Source: Rothia mucilaginosa (GTDB lineage Bacteria > Actinomycetota > Actinomycetes > Actinomycetales > Micrococcaceae). Taken from it: a DNA stretch of 64,000 bases. Below, in pieces: positions 50,774 through 59,762 of this stretch. Every line of letters begins with the position of its first letter. Positions within the stretch are counted from its first letter, which is position 1. A model generated the notes under the pieces. It was not told the DNA's origin. It did not search any database and was given only the letters and a program-made list of their open reading frames with translations. Where the stretch lies: the NCBI RefSeq assembly GCF_901875305.1, contig NZ_CABFLY010000001.1, positions 372,001 through 436,000 of the forward strand. Reading direction: 5' to 3'. The position numbers and the translations under genes are program-made.

Positions 50774-51265
50774 GTGGCTCAGAACGAAGAGCAGATCGTA
50801 GTCGAGGAAGAGCTGACCAGCTACACCTCGGAGTCCGCTGCCCCCGCAGCGGCTAAGGCAGCACGCCCGGCCCTGACTGTTGCAGGCGCAGCAGTTGGTC
50901 GCCGCAAGGAAGCAGTGGCACGCGTTCGCGTTGTGCCCGGTTCCGGCAACTGGACCATCAACGGCCGTAGCCTGGACGACTACTTCCCCAACAAGCTGCA
51001 CCAGCAGGACGTCAACCAGCCCTTCAAGCTCCTGGAGCTTGAGGGTGCATACGACGTCATCGCACGCATCAACGGTGGTGGCCCCTCCGGCCAGGCAGGT
51101 GCTCTGCGCCTGGGTATTGCTCGTGCACTGAACGAGATTGACCGCGAGAACAACCGCCCCGCACTGAAGAAGGCTGGCTACCTGACCCGTGACGCACGCG
51201 TCATTGAGCGTAAGAAGGCTGGTCTTAAGAAGGCACGCAAGGCTTCGCAGTTCTCCAAGCGTTAA
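50774..51265 (+). CDS. rpsI: 30S ribosomal protein S9
   Basis: This 163-residue S9 starts at GTG 50774. About 40 extra residues at the N-terminus are acidic, then alanine-rich. The core runs from [17 protein letters not shown] to the basic tail [12 protein letters not shown], whose end touches P-site tRNA. It is the second gene of the rplM operon and is followed by a terminator. Confidence 0.97.
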   Translation: MAQNEEQIVVEEELTSYTSESAAPAAAKAARPALTVAGAAVGRRKEAVARVRVVPGSGNWTINGRSLDDYFPNKLHQQDVNQPFKLLELEGAYDVIARINGGGPSGQAGALRLGIARALNEIDRENNRPALKKAGYLTRDARVIERKKAGLKKARKASQFSKR

Positions 51266-51286
51266 TCGCTGGTTTTTACGAAGCGT

Positions 51287-51320
51287 ACGCCCCGTCTCTC
51301 TCTGGAGAGCGGGGCGTTTT
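51287..51320 (+). terminator. terminator after rpsI
   Basis: ACGCCCCG (51287-51294) and CTCTC pair with GAGAG and CGGGGCGT (51305-51317), followed by TTT. It is a textbook intrinsic terminator. Confidence 0.9.
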
Positions 51321-51425
51321 GCGTACCTGGAGTGAAAATCTGCGGGCTGAATGATGACGTGTTTTGCCGCTAGCTCTTGTCCGGCTTCATCTATAAGGGC
51401 TATAGGGTGCTCCTAACTGTTACGT

Positions 51426-51454
51426 TTGGTACATTGTGCGCCTGCCGGTAGAGT
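51426..51454 (+). promoter_or_regulatory. ppk2 promoter
   Basis: TTGGTA (51426-51431), 17 bp, TAGAGT (51449-51454). An AGGAAGAAAAGAG purine stretch precedes the gene start. Confidence 0.6.
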
Positions 51455-51490
51455 TAAAACGTCAAAGCAGACAGGAAGAAAAGAGAACCC

Positions 51491-52552
51491 ATGGCAGAGC
51501 TGAATCCCTCCACCGAGCCCGCAGAGCAGACTGCGTCGGCTCCCCAGGTTGAGGCTCCCCACCACACTGACGGCGCATCCGCCACTCATACCACCGCCGA
51601 AAAGAAGCACGCCATCAAGGAGGCCCTGAAGCCGCAGGCACGTCGCACTTCGGTTGTTGAGGACTATGCAGCAGAACTGGACGAGATGGCCTCGCTAACC
51701 CGTGCGCTGAATAAGAAGGACGACGAAACTTCGCAGGCATGGAAGAAGGGCTACCCCTACGACACCAAGCTCAGCCGCAAGGCATACGAGAAGGAAAAGC
51801 GAGCTCTGCAGATTGAGCTGCTGAAGCTGCAGCTCTGGGCTAAGTCTACTGGCCAGAAGATTCTGATTATCTTCGAGGGCCGCGATGCCGCCGGTAAGGG
51901 CGGCTCCATTAAGCGTTTCACTGAACACCTGAACCCGCGCGGTGCCCGCGTTGTCGCGCTGGAAAAGCCGACCGACATCGAGCAGACCCAGTGGTACTTC
52001 CAGCGTTACATCAAGCACCTGCCCTCCGGCGGTGAAATCGTTCTGATGGACCGCTCCTGGTACAACCGTGCTGGCGTTGAGCGCGTCATGGGCTACTGCA
52101 CTCAGGCACAGTATTTCGAATTCATGCGCGAAGTTCCCGACCTGGAGCGTATGCTGGTGAACTCCGGTATCCGCATCATCAAGTTCTGGTTCTCCGTCAC
52201 CCGCGAGGAACAGCTGGCACGCTTCACCTCCCGCCGTACCGACCCGGTGCGCCAGTGGAAGCTTTCCCCCACCGATCTGGCTTCCCTGGACAAGTGGGAC
52301 GATTACACCGCGGCGAAGGAAGCAATGTTCTTCTACACCCACACCGGTGACGCCCCCTGGACCGTTATCAAGTCTAACGACAAGAAGCGTGCCCGCCTCG
52401 AAGCGATGCGTTACGTCCTGACCCAGTTCGACTACACCTCCAAGGATGAAGCAGTCGTGGGCGATTTGGATCCGCTGATTGTTCGTTCCGCATCGGATGT
52501 TTTCGAAGATGAGTCGGGAGATTCTCCCGACGGTTTCCCCGTCGTCAAGTAA
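51491..52552 (+). CDS. ppk2: polyphosphate kinase 2 family protein
   Basis: This 353-residue PPK2 transfers phosphate between polyphosphate and nucleotides. The Walker A is FEGRDAAGKGG, the Walker B / lid region VLMDRSWYNRAGVERVMG, and the arginine-rich SRRTDPVRQWKLSPTDL block follows. About 75 N-terminal residues are a polar, low-complexity extension. Which nucleotides it prefers (GDP, ADP or AMP) cannot be read off with certainty. It lies alone between the rplM and glmM units, with its own promoter and terminator. Confidence 0.93.
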   Translation: MAELNPSTEPAEQTASAPQVEAPHHTDGASATHTTAEKKHAIKEALKPQARRTSVVEDYAAELDEMASLTRALNKKDDETSQAWKKGYPYDTKLSRKAYEKEKRALQIELLKLQLWAKSTGQKILIIFEGRDAAGKGGSIKRFTEHLNPRGARVVALEKPTDIEQTQWYFQRYIKHLPSGGEIVLMDRSWYNRAGVERVMGYCTQAQYFEFMREVPDLERMLVNSGIRIIKFWFSVTREEQLARFTSRRTDPVRQWKLSPTDLASLDKWDDYTAAKEAMFFYTHTGDAPWTVIKSNDKKRARLEAMRYVLTQFDYTSKDEAVVGDLDPLIVRSASDVFEDESGDSPDGFPVVK

Positions 52553-52642
52553 CCGGGGGCCGGCGTAAAGGCTGGGACTTTCCTTTTCGAAGGGTGAGCT
52601 TTTGGCCGAGCCTGAGGCATCCATTCGCACCATGCAGCATAT

Positions 52643-52688
52643 AGAATGTCCGTTTCCGTTCCTTGTAGGTCGGGAACGGACATTCTGT
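52643..52688 (+). terminator. terminator after ppk2
   Basis: AGAATGTCCGTT (52643-52654) pairs perfectly with AACGGACATTCT (52675-52686), then GTT. The rest of the ppk2-glmM gap (about 300 bp) shows only the glmM promoter. Confidence 0.8.
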
Positions 52689-52842
52689 TATGTAGGGGGA
52701 GAGAGAAACCTTCAATCATCAGCGGCGTGGGGGAAGCCTCTAACTTCGCGCCTACCTGAGGAATAACTATTAGCGCACTGAAAATCACTGTCGCATCTCG
52801 GAAAATTGCGGTGTATACCCGCAGAGAAACTTACGCGCATCG

Positions 52843-52848
52843 TAAAAT
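52843..52848 (+). promoter_or_regulatory. -10 box of a probable leaderless glmM transcript
   Basis: TAAAAT ends six bases before the glmM GTG at 52855. With normal spacing, transcription would start at or next to the start codon. No Shine-Dalgarno sequence is present. No -35 is clear. Confidence 0.5.
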
Positions 52849-52854
52849 AAAAGG

Positions 52855-54213
52855 GTGACTGAACGACTTTTTGGAACCGACGGCGTACGCGGTCTGGCAA
52901 ACGATGTAATTACTCCCTCCCTGGCCCTGGAGCTCGCGCAGGCGGCCTCCATTGTGCTGGGCTTTGATACGGTGGAAGAAGGGGTACGTCCCCGAGCCGT
53001 GATTGCTAACGACTCCCGCTCATCGGCTGACTTTATTGTGTCGGCAATGAAGGCAGGCTTCGCTAGCGCAGGTGTTGACGTGCTGGACGCGGGTATTGTT
53101 CCCACTCCCGCAGCAGCGTACCTGGTGGCACACACCGGTGCTGACTTTGGCGTGATGATTTCTGCATCGCACAACCCCGCTGCAGACAACGGTATTAAGT
53201 TCCTGGCTCGTGGTGGCCAGAAGCTGGAGGACTCCGTTGAGGACGCTATCGAGCGCGTCTACCGTGAGAAGGCCTTCCGTTACCCGACTGGTGGTGCCGT
53301 GGGTGCCGTCAAGCCCTTGGAGAATGGCACCGAAGCTTACGTGAAGCACCTGGTCTCTACCCTCTCCGAGGATAAGCCTCTGGCCGGTATGAAGATTGTT
53401 CTGGACTGCGCAAATGGTGCGGCATACGCGGCTTCTCCCGCAGCCTTTGAAGCTCTGGGCGCTGAGGTGATTGCTCTGGCCGTAGATCCCAACGGCACCA
53501 ACATCAACGATGGTGTGGGATCGACCCACCCCGAGAAGCTGCAGGCTGCTGTGGTTGAGCACGGTGCAAACCTCGGTATTGCCCACGATGGCGACTCAGA
53601 TCGTTGCCAGGCGGTGGACGAGAAGGGCAGCCTGGTAGATGGCGACCAGATTATGGCAATCCTCGCCGTAGCAGCTAAGCGCGAAGGTAAGCTCGCCAAG
53701 GACACCCTCGTCGCAACCGTGATGAGCAGCCTGGGCTTGGAACTGTACCTGCGTGAGCACGGCATTAACCTTGAGCGTACTGCGGTGGGTGACCGTTACG
53801 TCCTCGAGTCGATGCGCGAGCACGGTTACAACCTGGGCGGTGAGCAGTCCGGCCACGTTATCATGAGCGATTACGCTACCACCGGTGACGGCGTGCTGAC
53901 CGGTGTCCAGCTGGCCGCAGAGGTGGCCCATAGCGGCCAGACTCTTTCCGAGCTGGCGTCCCGTATGCAGCCCACCCCGCAGCGTCTTATCAACGTCAAG
54001 GGTGTGGACCGTGCCGCTGTCAAGACCAATGAGGCGCTTGCTTCCGCTGTGACCGAAGCTGAAGGCGTACTGGGCGAGAGCGGTCGCGTGCTGTTGCGTG
54101 CATCTGGCACCGAGCCCCTGGTCCGCGTGATGGTTGAAGCTGCAACTCAGGAGCAGGCTGATGAGGTTGCTCAGCAGCTGGCAGACGTTGTGGCTAAGGA
54201 ACTGGCGCTCTGA
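52855..54213 (+). CDS. glmM: phosphoglucosamine mutase
   Basis: This 452-residue enzyme interconverts glucosamine 6-phosphate and 1-phosphate on the way to UDP-GlcNAc for peptidoglycan. The phosphoserine loop is SASHNP (about S105), the magnesium site DGDSDRC, and the C-terminal phosphate-binding loop [16 protein letters not shown]. The start is GTG 52855 ([16 protein letters not shown]), apparently leaderless. glmS, which makes its substrate, is 2.9 kb downstream. Confidence 0.97.
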   Translation: MTERLFGTDGVRGLANDVITPSLALELAQAASIVLGFDTVEEGVRPRAVIANDSRSSADFIVSAMKAGFASAGVDVLDAGIVPTPAAAYLVAHTGADFGVMISASHNPAADNGIKFLARGGQKLEDSVEDAIERVYREKAFRYPTGGAVGAVKPLENGTEAYVKHLVSTLSEDKPLAGMKIVLDCANGAAYAASPAAFEALGAEVIALAVDPNGTNINDGVGSTHPEKLQAAVVEHGANLGIAHDGDSDRCQAVDEKGSLVDGDQIMAILAVAAKREGKLAKDTLVATVMSSLGLELYLREHGINLERTAVGDRYVLESMREHGYNLGGEQSGHVIMSDYATTGDGVLTGVQLAAEVAHSGQTLSELASRMQPTPQRLINVKGVDRAAVKTNEALASAVTEAEGVLGESGRVLLRASGTEPLVRVMVEAATQEQADEVAQQLADVVAKELAL

Positions 54214-54232
54214 GCCTTACATAGCTTATTGG

Positions 54233-54276
54233 GCCCGTGGGCTGAAACGACTTTCTGTTTCGGTCCACGGGCTTTT
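54233..54276 (+). terminator. terminator after glmM
   Basis: GCCCGTGG (54233-54240) and GAAAC pair with GTTTC and CCACGGGC (54265-54272), followed by TTTT. Confidence 0.85.
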
Positions 54277-54320
54277 ACCTTGCCTACTGAGATCTGAAAT
54301 TGCGTGTAGCAGACACGAAA

Positions 54321-54352
54321 AGGCCCCCGCATCCTGATGGATACGGGGGCCT
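54321..54352. terminator. shared terminator between glmM and mscL
   Basis: AGGCCCCCG, C, ATCC pairs with GGAT, A, CGGGGGCCT around TGAT. Flanking A and T runs suit the minus strand (mscL), and it may also back up glmM. Confidence 0.85.
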
Positions 54353-54376
54353 AAATTAGTGGAGGTGGTGTGGAGG

Positions 54377-54751
54377 CTACTTCTTAGCCAGAGCGTCGCG
54401 AATCTCCTTGAGGAGCTCGAGCTCGGTCTCTTCCTCTTCTTCCTCTTTCTCGACCTTGTTCTTTGCTGCCAGCTCGGTCAGCTTCTGGACGGGCACAACA
54501 ACTGCGAAGTACACAGCAGCTGCGATCAGGATGAAGTTAACAACAGCGGTCAGGAACACGCCAACCTTGACCTGGTCAAAGACCAGGAACTCGTCGAAGT
54601 TGGGGGACTTCACCAGCATCGAGATGGCGGGCATCAGGACGGACTGGACGAGTGCGTTCACCACAGCGGTGAAGGCGGTACCCATAATCAGACCAACTGC
54701 GAGGTCGATGACGTTACCGCGGATTAGAAAATCTTTAAAACCCTTAAGCAT
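54377..54751 (-). CDS. mscL: large-conductance mechanosensitive channel
   Basis: This 124-residue MscL opens under membrane tension to release solutes during osmotic downshock. The first helix with the gate is RGNVIDLAVGLIMGTAFTAVV, and the second helix is VGVFLTAVVNFILIAAAVYF. The C-terminal helix carries a run of glutamates (KVEKEEEEEETELELLKEIRDAL), a strongly acidic version of the cytoplasmic bundle. There is no Shine-Dalgarno: a TATTCT box (54764-54759) ends seven bases before the ATG, so the message is probably leaderless. Confidence 0.95.
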   Translation of the reverse strand: MLKGFKDFLIRGNVIDLAVGLIMGTAFTAVVNALVQSVLMPAISMLVKSPNFDEFLVFDQVKVGVFLTAVVNFILIAAAVYFAVVVPVQKLTELAAKNKVEKEEEEEETELELLKEIRDALAKK

Positions 54752-54758
54752 GAGATAT

Positions 54759-54764
54759 AGAATA
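54759..54764 (-). promoter_or_regulatory. -10 box of a probable leaderless mscL transcript
   Basis: On the minus strand TATTCT is followed by ATATCTC and then ATG, giving seven bases between box and start codon. The -35 is weak. Confidence 0.45.
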
Positions 54765-55023
54765 GCGGCTAATCAATGTTCAAAATAACAATTTATGGGA
54801 AAATTTTCACCGTAAAGTATGTGTTTTTCTTCACATAATACGGTTGTTGAGGTTCAACTTAAGGTTTGGGGCACACTAAATGGGAAGAAGAAGTCACTCG
54901 CGGCAGTAAACGAGCCTTTAAAGAGCTCAAGAGCATCTTAGAAACAGCGAGAAAAGACCGGATGCCTCCTTGGCCCTCATCGGAAAAATGAATATTCCCA
55001 TGGGGCCGAAAATAGAAAACATC

Positions 55024-55896
55024 CTATGAAGCATAATCGGGGGCAGCGCCGGTTCCCAAGAACTCCTCCAAGGTGTTGGCTCCGGAAGCAACGTACCGGG
55101 CGGTGAGGTCCTTCCCTAAATAGCGATAATGCCAAGGCTCAAAGAGATACCCCGTTACGGCCTGCTGGCCCTTGGGGAAACGGAGGATAAACCCGTAGTT
55201 TTGAGCGTTCTTTGCCAGCCAGCGTCCAGCCCGAGTGTCTTCGTAGCACTCCTCCAGACGGCATCCCTCGGGAGAAGAAAAATCAATGGCAAGTCCGGTC
55301 TGATGCTCCGAATAACCGGGGCGAGCCGAGAGCTGATCCGCCACCTTTTGGCCATTGACCGAGACCCAGTGCTGATAGGTCTGTTGCTGCACCGCGTAGG
55401 ATCGGTATGCGCTTGAGACCGTGAGGGTGACACCCTCAGCCTTAGCCGCGTCCATCATGGTTCGTGCGGCCTGCGCTGCTTCGGCTCGCAATTGCTGACC
55501 CTCAAAATCCACCAGATCACTCGGTGCCCAATCCTTCCGGGCGAAGGGACGCATCTTATTCACCAGACACTGCAAAGACTCGGGCGATGACTCCACACTT
55601 GGACGAGCGGCCGCCGGAGAGGCAGAAGCGGCCTTCGATGCCGATGGGGAGCCGGTCGGCGTCGCGCTCGCGGTCTGGGTGGCGGGGCTTTCAGAGGGTG
55701 AGGTGAAGGGAGAAACGCTCGGCGACGAGGTAGGAGATGAGCCCGTAGAAGACGCAGAATGGCCCTTAGCACCTTGGGCGCCGCAGGCTGCCAGTAAAGC
55801 CGCACCGGCAGAACCCACTGCCGCGCTCAGAACTGCACGGCGAGTTATGACCCTGTGAAGAGACGAAGAATAGTGATGATGCGGGTGAGATTCCAC
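55024..55896 (-). CDS. VanY-type D-alanyl-D-alanine carboxypeptidase lipoprotein
   Basis: This 290-residue zinc peptidase of the VanY / D-Ala-D-Ala carboxypeptidase family probably trims peptidoglycan stem peptides. A Tat-like RR (VITRRAVLSAAVG) precedes a hydrophobic core and the lipobox LAAC, so it should be a membrane-tethered lipoprotein. A Ser/Pro/Thr/Ala-rich linker follows. The catalytic domain has SAYRSYAVQQQTY, the zinc motif SEHQTGLAIDF and EPWHYRYLG. GTG 55896 with AGGAG upstream is preferred over TTG 55914. Similarity to VanY does not by itself imply vancomycin resistance; no vanHAX genes are near. Confidence 0.9.
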   Translation of the reverse strand: MESHPHHHYSSSLHRVITRRAVLSAAVGSAGAALLAACGAQGAKGHSASSTGSSPTSSPSVSPFTSPSESPATQTASATPTGSPSASKAASASPAAARPSVESSPESLQCLVNKMRPFARKDWAPSDLVDFEGQQLRAEAAQAARTMMDAAKAEGVTLTVSSAYRSYAVQQQTYQHWVSVNGQKVADQLSARPGYSEHQTGLAIDFSSPEGCRLEECYEDTRAGRWLAKNAQNYGFILRFPKGQQAVTGYLFEPWHYRYLGKDLTARYVASGANTLEEFLGTGAAPDYAS

Positions 55897-55946
55897 GGGG
55901 GCTCCTGAAGACAATTATTCGTACGTATCGTGCTATGCGGAATGGG

Positions 55947-56903
55947 CTAATTCTTGCGTAGAAGCACCTGATCCACCGTGTGCTTGGGACCCTTCTGAAG
56001 AATAAGGTGGGCGCGAGCACGGGTAGGCAAGATGTTTTGTACGAGGTTTGGCTCGTTCACGCTTTTCCAAATGCCGGTTGCCACTTCTGCTGCCTGCTCA
56101 TCACTAAGTTCGGCATACCGCTTGAAATAGGATTCGGGATTCGTAAAAGCGGAAGAACGTAGAGCCAGAAAACGGTCGACATACCAGCGTTCAATATCCT
56201 CGGTATGCGCATCCACATAGATGGAAAAATCAAAGAAATCGCTGAGCGTCAGATCGGAAGTTTCCGGGCCTTCTGCGTGTGAAGGCGCAAGGACGTTCAA
56301 ACCCTCGAGAATGAGGACGTCCGGGGTCGTCACCTCAATGCGTTCGTCGGGGATGATGTCATAGTACAGATGCGAGTATTTCGGCGCTGTGACGCGTTCT
56401 GCACCCGCCTTCACACGCGACACAAATTCCAGTAGGGCCCGGCGGTCGTAAGACTCAGGGAAACCTTTGCGGTGCATAATGCCGCGTCGCTGTAGCTCCG
56501 CCTTGGGGTAGAGAAAACCGTCTGTCGTCACTAACTGAACGTTCGGGGTGGAAGGCCAGCGGCTCAAAAGCGCCTGGAGAATACGTGCCGTGGTTGATTT
56601 TCCGACCGCGACCGAGCCTGCTACGCCGATAATGAATGGCACCCGACGCTGCGACAGATGCAGAAAATCATTCGTCATATGGTTTAGAGAAGATGCCGCG
56701 GTGACGTAAAGGTTCAGAAGGCGTGAAATCGGCAGGTAGATACGCTGAACCTCTTCGAGATCAACCGTCTCGCCCAGGCCGCGCAGGGATTCAATCTCCT
56801 CTGCGCTGAGGGGAACGGAAATCTCATCGGCTAGGTGCGACCAGCGAGAACGATCGAGGCACATGAAACGATCATCACCGGAAAAATACGATGCAGAGCT
56901 CAT
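55947..56903 (-). CDS. coaA: pantothenate kinase, type I
   Basis: This 318-residue CoaA phosphorylates pantothenate, the first step of CoA synthesis. The P-loop is [43 protein letters not shown] and [15 protein letters not shown] are family blocks. The ATG at 56903 has no Shine-Dalgarno. Instead, TTTCCA, 17 bp, TACACT ends seven bases before it, so a leaderless message is likely. It is adjacent to and divergent from glmS. Confidence 0.96.
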   Translation of the reverse strand: MSSASYFSGDDRFMCLDRSRWSHLADEISVPLSAEEIESLRGLGETVDLEEVQRIYLPISRLLNLYVTAASSLNHMTNDFLHLSQRRVPFIIGVAGSVAVGKSTTARILQALLSRWPSTPNVQLVTTDGFLYPKAELQRRGIMHRKGFPESYDRRALLEFVSRVKAGAERVTAPKYSHLYYDIIPDERIEVTTPDVLILEGLNVLAPSHAEGPETSDLTLSDFFDFSIYVDAHTEDIERWYVDRFLALRSSAFTNPESYFKRYAELSDEQAAEVATGIWKSVNEPNLVQNILPTRARAHLILQKGPKHTVDQVLLRKN

Positions 56904-56910
56904 TTATATA

Positions 56911-56939
56911 AGTGTACGAACTTTGAGCTCTTCTGGAAA
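56911..56939 (-). promoter_or_regulatory. coaA promoter, leaderless type
   Basis: On the minus strand: TTTCCA (56939-56934), 17 bp, TACACT (56916-56911), 7 bases, ATG. Confidence 0.55.
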
Positions 56940-57080
56940 ATGCAGTTGCCTAAAATCCTGGGAAGAAAGCCCCAAAGGAAAAGGCGACTATAGGATAAAA
57001 GAGAATAAAAAGAAGTGCGGAAAAATAAGTCTCAACGTGATGAATAACAGATTTTCATCCTGCGCGGATGGCCTGAAGCA

Positions 57081-57089
57081 TGAGATAAA
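57081..57089 (+). promoter_or_regulatory. extended -10 of a probable leaderless glmS transcript
   Basis: TGA followed by GATAAA (57084-57089) resembles an extended -10. It ends eight bases before the glmS ATG. No Shine-Dalgarno is visible. Confidence 0.4.
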
Positions 57090-57097
57090 CTTATAGC

Positions 57098-58981
57098 ATG
57101 TGTGGAATCGTAGGATATGTAGGTCTGGACACTGCTCCGGACGGTAACAAGTTTGATCACAACGCATACGATGTGGTCCTCGAAGGTCTGCGCCGTCAGG
57201 AATACCGCGGCTATGACTCTGCCGGCGTGGCACTGGTGTGCCCCGACGGTATCGAATTCCGTAAAAAGGCAGGTAAGCTCCTGAACCTCGAGAACGAGGT
57301 TAAGGAACACCCCCTGCCGGAATCCCAGATTGGTATCGGTCACACCCGTTGGGCAACCCACGGTGGACCCACCGACGTCAACGCTCACCCCCACGTTGTT
57401 GATAACGGCCGTCTTGCCGTCGTCCACAACGGTATTATCGAAAACTTTGCAGAACTGCGCGCCGAGCTGCTCGCCGAAGGCGTGGAGTTCACTTCTCAGA
57501 CTGACACTGAGGTAGCTGCTGCAACTATCGCAAGCATCTACAACAAGCTCGGTACCGGTGACCTCACCGAGGCCATGCGCATTGCCTCCAACCGCCTCGA
57601 GGGTGCCTTCACCATCCTGGCTATCCACGCCGACCACCCGGACCGTGTCGTGGCAACCCGCCGCAACTCCCCGCTGGTGATTGGTCTGGGTCGTAATGAG
57701 AACTTCCTCGGTTCGGACGTCTCCGCGTTCATTGACTACACCAAGGAAGCCGTGGAGATGGGTCAGGACCAGATTGTGACCATCACCGCAACCGACTACT
57801 CGATTATCGATTTCGAAGGCAACCCCGCCGAGGGCAAGCCCTTCCACATCGAGTGGGACGCCGCCGCAGCTGAAAAGGGCGGCTACAACTCCTTCATGGA
57901 AAAGGAAATCCACGAGCAGCCCACCGCCGTTGAACAGACCCTCATGGGCCGCCTTGACGAGAACGGTAACCTGACTCTTGACGAGCTGAACATCGACGAC
58001 TCGGTGTTGCGCTCGATCGACAAGATTATCGTGGTTGCCTGCGGTACCGCCGCATACGCGGGCCAGGTGGCACGCTACGCCATCGAGCACTGGTGCCGTA
58101 TCCCCACCGAGGTTGAGCTCGCCCACGAGTTCCGCTACCGCGACCCGATTGTGAACGAGAAGACCCTGATTGTGGCTCTCTCGCAGTCCGGCGAAACCAT
58201 GGACACCCTGATGGCTGTGCGTCACGCACGCGAACAGGGCGCAAAGGTTATTTCCATCTGCAACACCCACGGTTCGACCCTGCCCCGCGAATCCGACGCC
58301 GCGCTGTACACCCACGCCGGCCCCGAAATCGCAGTGGCTTCGACCAAGGCATTCCTGGCACAGATTACCGCCGCATACCTGCTCGGCCTATACCTGGCAC
58401 AGCTGCGTGGTAATAAGTACAAGGATGAAATCGCCTCGATTCTCTCCGAGCTGCAGCAGATGCCTGAGAAGATTCAGAAGGTCATCGGCAACGATGCACC
58501 GGTCAAGGAACTGGGCGTCGAGATGAAGGATGCCTCCTCCGTTATCTTCCTCGGCCGCCACGTGGGCTTCCCCGTCGCAATGGAAGGCGCTCTCAAGCTT
58601 AAGGAGATCACCTACATCCACGCAGAGGGCTTCGCCGCAGGCGAGCTCAAGCACGGCCCGATCGCTCTGATCGACGAGGGTCAGCCCGTAATTATTGTGG
58701 TTCCCTCCGCAACCGGCCGCGACTCCCTGCACGGCAAGGTCGTCTCCAACATCCAGGAAGTGCGCGCTCGCGGCGCCTTCACCATCGTCATCGCCGAGGA
58801 AGGCGACGAAGCAGTCAAGCCCTATGCAGACCGCCTCATCACCGTCCCGGCATGCCCCTCGCTGCTGCAGCCGCTGCTGGCCACCGTGCCCCTGCAGATT
58901 TTCGCCTGTGCACTGGCTGAGGCTAAGGGCCTGGACGTTGACCAGCCGCGTAACCTCGCAAAGTCCGTGACCGTGGAGTAA
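57098..58981 (+). CDS. glmS: glutamine--fructose-6-phosphate aminotransferase (isomerizing)
   Basis: This 627-residue enzyme makes glucosamine 6-phosphate from fructose 6-phosphate and glutamine. After Met removal the N-terminal cysteine (MCGIVGYVG) is the glutaminase nucleophile. Two SIS sugar-isomerase domains follow (VACGTAAYAGQVAR, SQSGETMDTLMAVRHA), and the C-terminus is PRNLAKSVTVE. No glmS ribozyme-like leader is present; the message appears leaderless. Confidence 0.97.
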   Translation: MCGIVGYVGLDTAPDGNKFDHNAYDVVLEGLRRQEYRGYDSAGVALVCPDGIEFRKKAGKLLNLENEVKEHPLPESQIGIGHTRWATHGGPTDVNAHPHVVDNGRLAVVHNGIIENFAELRAELLAEGVEFTSQTDTEVAAATIASIYNKLGTGDLTEAMRIASNRLEGAFTILAIHADHPDRVVATRRNSPLVIGLGRNENFLGSDVSAFIDYTKEAVEMGQDQIVTITATDYSIIDFEGNPAEGKPFHIEWDAAAAEKGGYNSFMEKEIHEQPTAVEQTLMGRLDENGNLTLDELNIDDSVLRSIDKIIVVACGTAAYAGQVARYAIEHWCRIPTEVELAHEFRYRDPIVNEKTLIVALSQSGETMDTLMAVRHAREQGAKVISICNTHGSTLPRESDAALYTHAGPEIAVASTKAFLAQITAAYLLGLYLAQLRGNKYKDEIASILSELQQMPEKIQKVIGNDAPVKELGVEMKDASSVIFLGRHVGFPVAMEGALKLKEITYIHAEGFAAGELKHGPIALIDEGQPVIIVVPSATGRDSLHGKVVSNIQEVRARGAFTIVIAEEGDEAVKPYADRLITVPACPSLLQPLLATVPLQIFACALAEAKGLDVDQPRNLAKSVTVE

Positions 58982-59007
58982 CCGCACGGTTCGAACGATG
59001 CTCGCTT

Positions 59008-59050
59008 GGGTGGTGGTTGAGTTCCCTCGGGAACCCAACCACCACCCTTT
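59008..59050 (+). terminator. terminator after glmS
   Basis: GGGTGGTGGTTG (59008-59019) pairs perfectly with CAACCACCACCC (59036-59047), with TTCCC/GGGAA inside and TTT after. Confidence 0.9.
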
Positions 59051-59230
59051 GCGTTTATCCCAACGATGAGCACAGGAAACGCGCGGAGGAACCGAGCAGG
59101 AACATCAGAAGACTTGAAACGCGTCATATTTGACGCTTAGCCGCGCAGAAGCGTGGAAGCTCGCTAGACTTAAAACAAGAGAAGCCGCAACGACCGCGGC
59201 CGTAGTACCTGCCAAGGGAAGAGGCACCTC

Positions 59231-59671
59231 ATGATTATGGGAATCGGCGTAGATACCGTCAATATTGAGCGTTTCGAGCGGATTATTACCGAAACACCGG
59301 CCTTCGTACGCCGCATTTTCACCCCCAACGAGCGAAGCCGCAACGTGCGTTCCCAAGCCGTACGATTCGCCGCTAAGGAAGCCGTTGCCAAGGTCCTCGG
59401 AGCGCCCGCCGGACTCAACTGGCAGGACTGCGAAGTCGCCACCGCCGAAAGCGGGCAGCCCTACCTCATTATTCGCGGCACCATCGCCCGCCGCGCCCGA
59501 GAGCTCGGAATCAACCGCATCCACCTTTCGCTCACTCACGACGAGCCCATGGCTATCGCCATCGCTACCGCAGAGTATCTGAGTGACGCCGAGCTGGAGC
59601 ACCTGCGGAAGTTCAACCCCGAAAGCTACCGGCTCAGCGTCATCACCGAAACCTCCGCCGACGAAGCATAG
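59231..59671 (+). CDS. acpS: holo-[acyl-carrier-protein] synthase
   Basis: This 146-residue AcpS transfers phosphopantetheine from CoA to acyl carrier proteins. The magnesium residues are D8 (GIGVDTV) and E50 (FAAKEAVAK). It is slightly longer than the usual 120-130 because of a polar C-terminal tail. ATG 59231 and ATG 59237 are both possible starts. It is functionally linked to CoaA nearby. Confidence 0.93.
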   Translation: MIMGIGVDTVNIERFERIITETPAFVRRIFTPNERSRNVRSQAVRFAAKEAVAKVLGAPAGLNWQDCEVATAESGQPYLIIRGTIARRARELGINRIHLSLTHDEPMAIAIATAEYLSDAELEHLRKFNPESYRLSVITETSADEA

Positions 59672-59762
59672 AAGAAGATTCTTTGCACCCTCGTCAATCC
59701 CAGAATCCACTCGCCGCGCCCCGCGGCACCCTGGTCCATCCGTCGCCACTAAGGAGACAGCA

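Noticed and set aside
55024-55896. Vancomycin resistance gene (vanY)
   Set aside because: The domain is VanY-like, but there is no vanHAX or vanRS nearby and lipoprotein carboxypeptidases of this family are ordinary wall enzymes in Actinobacteria.
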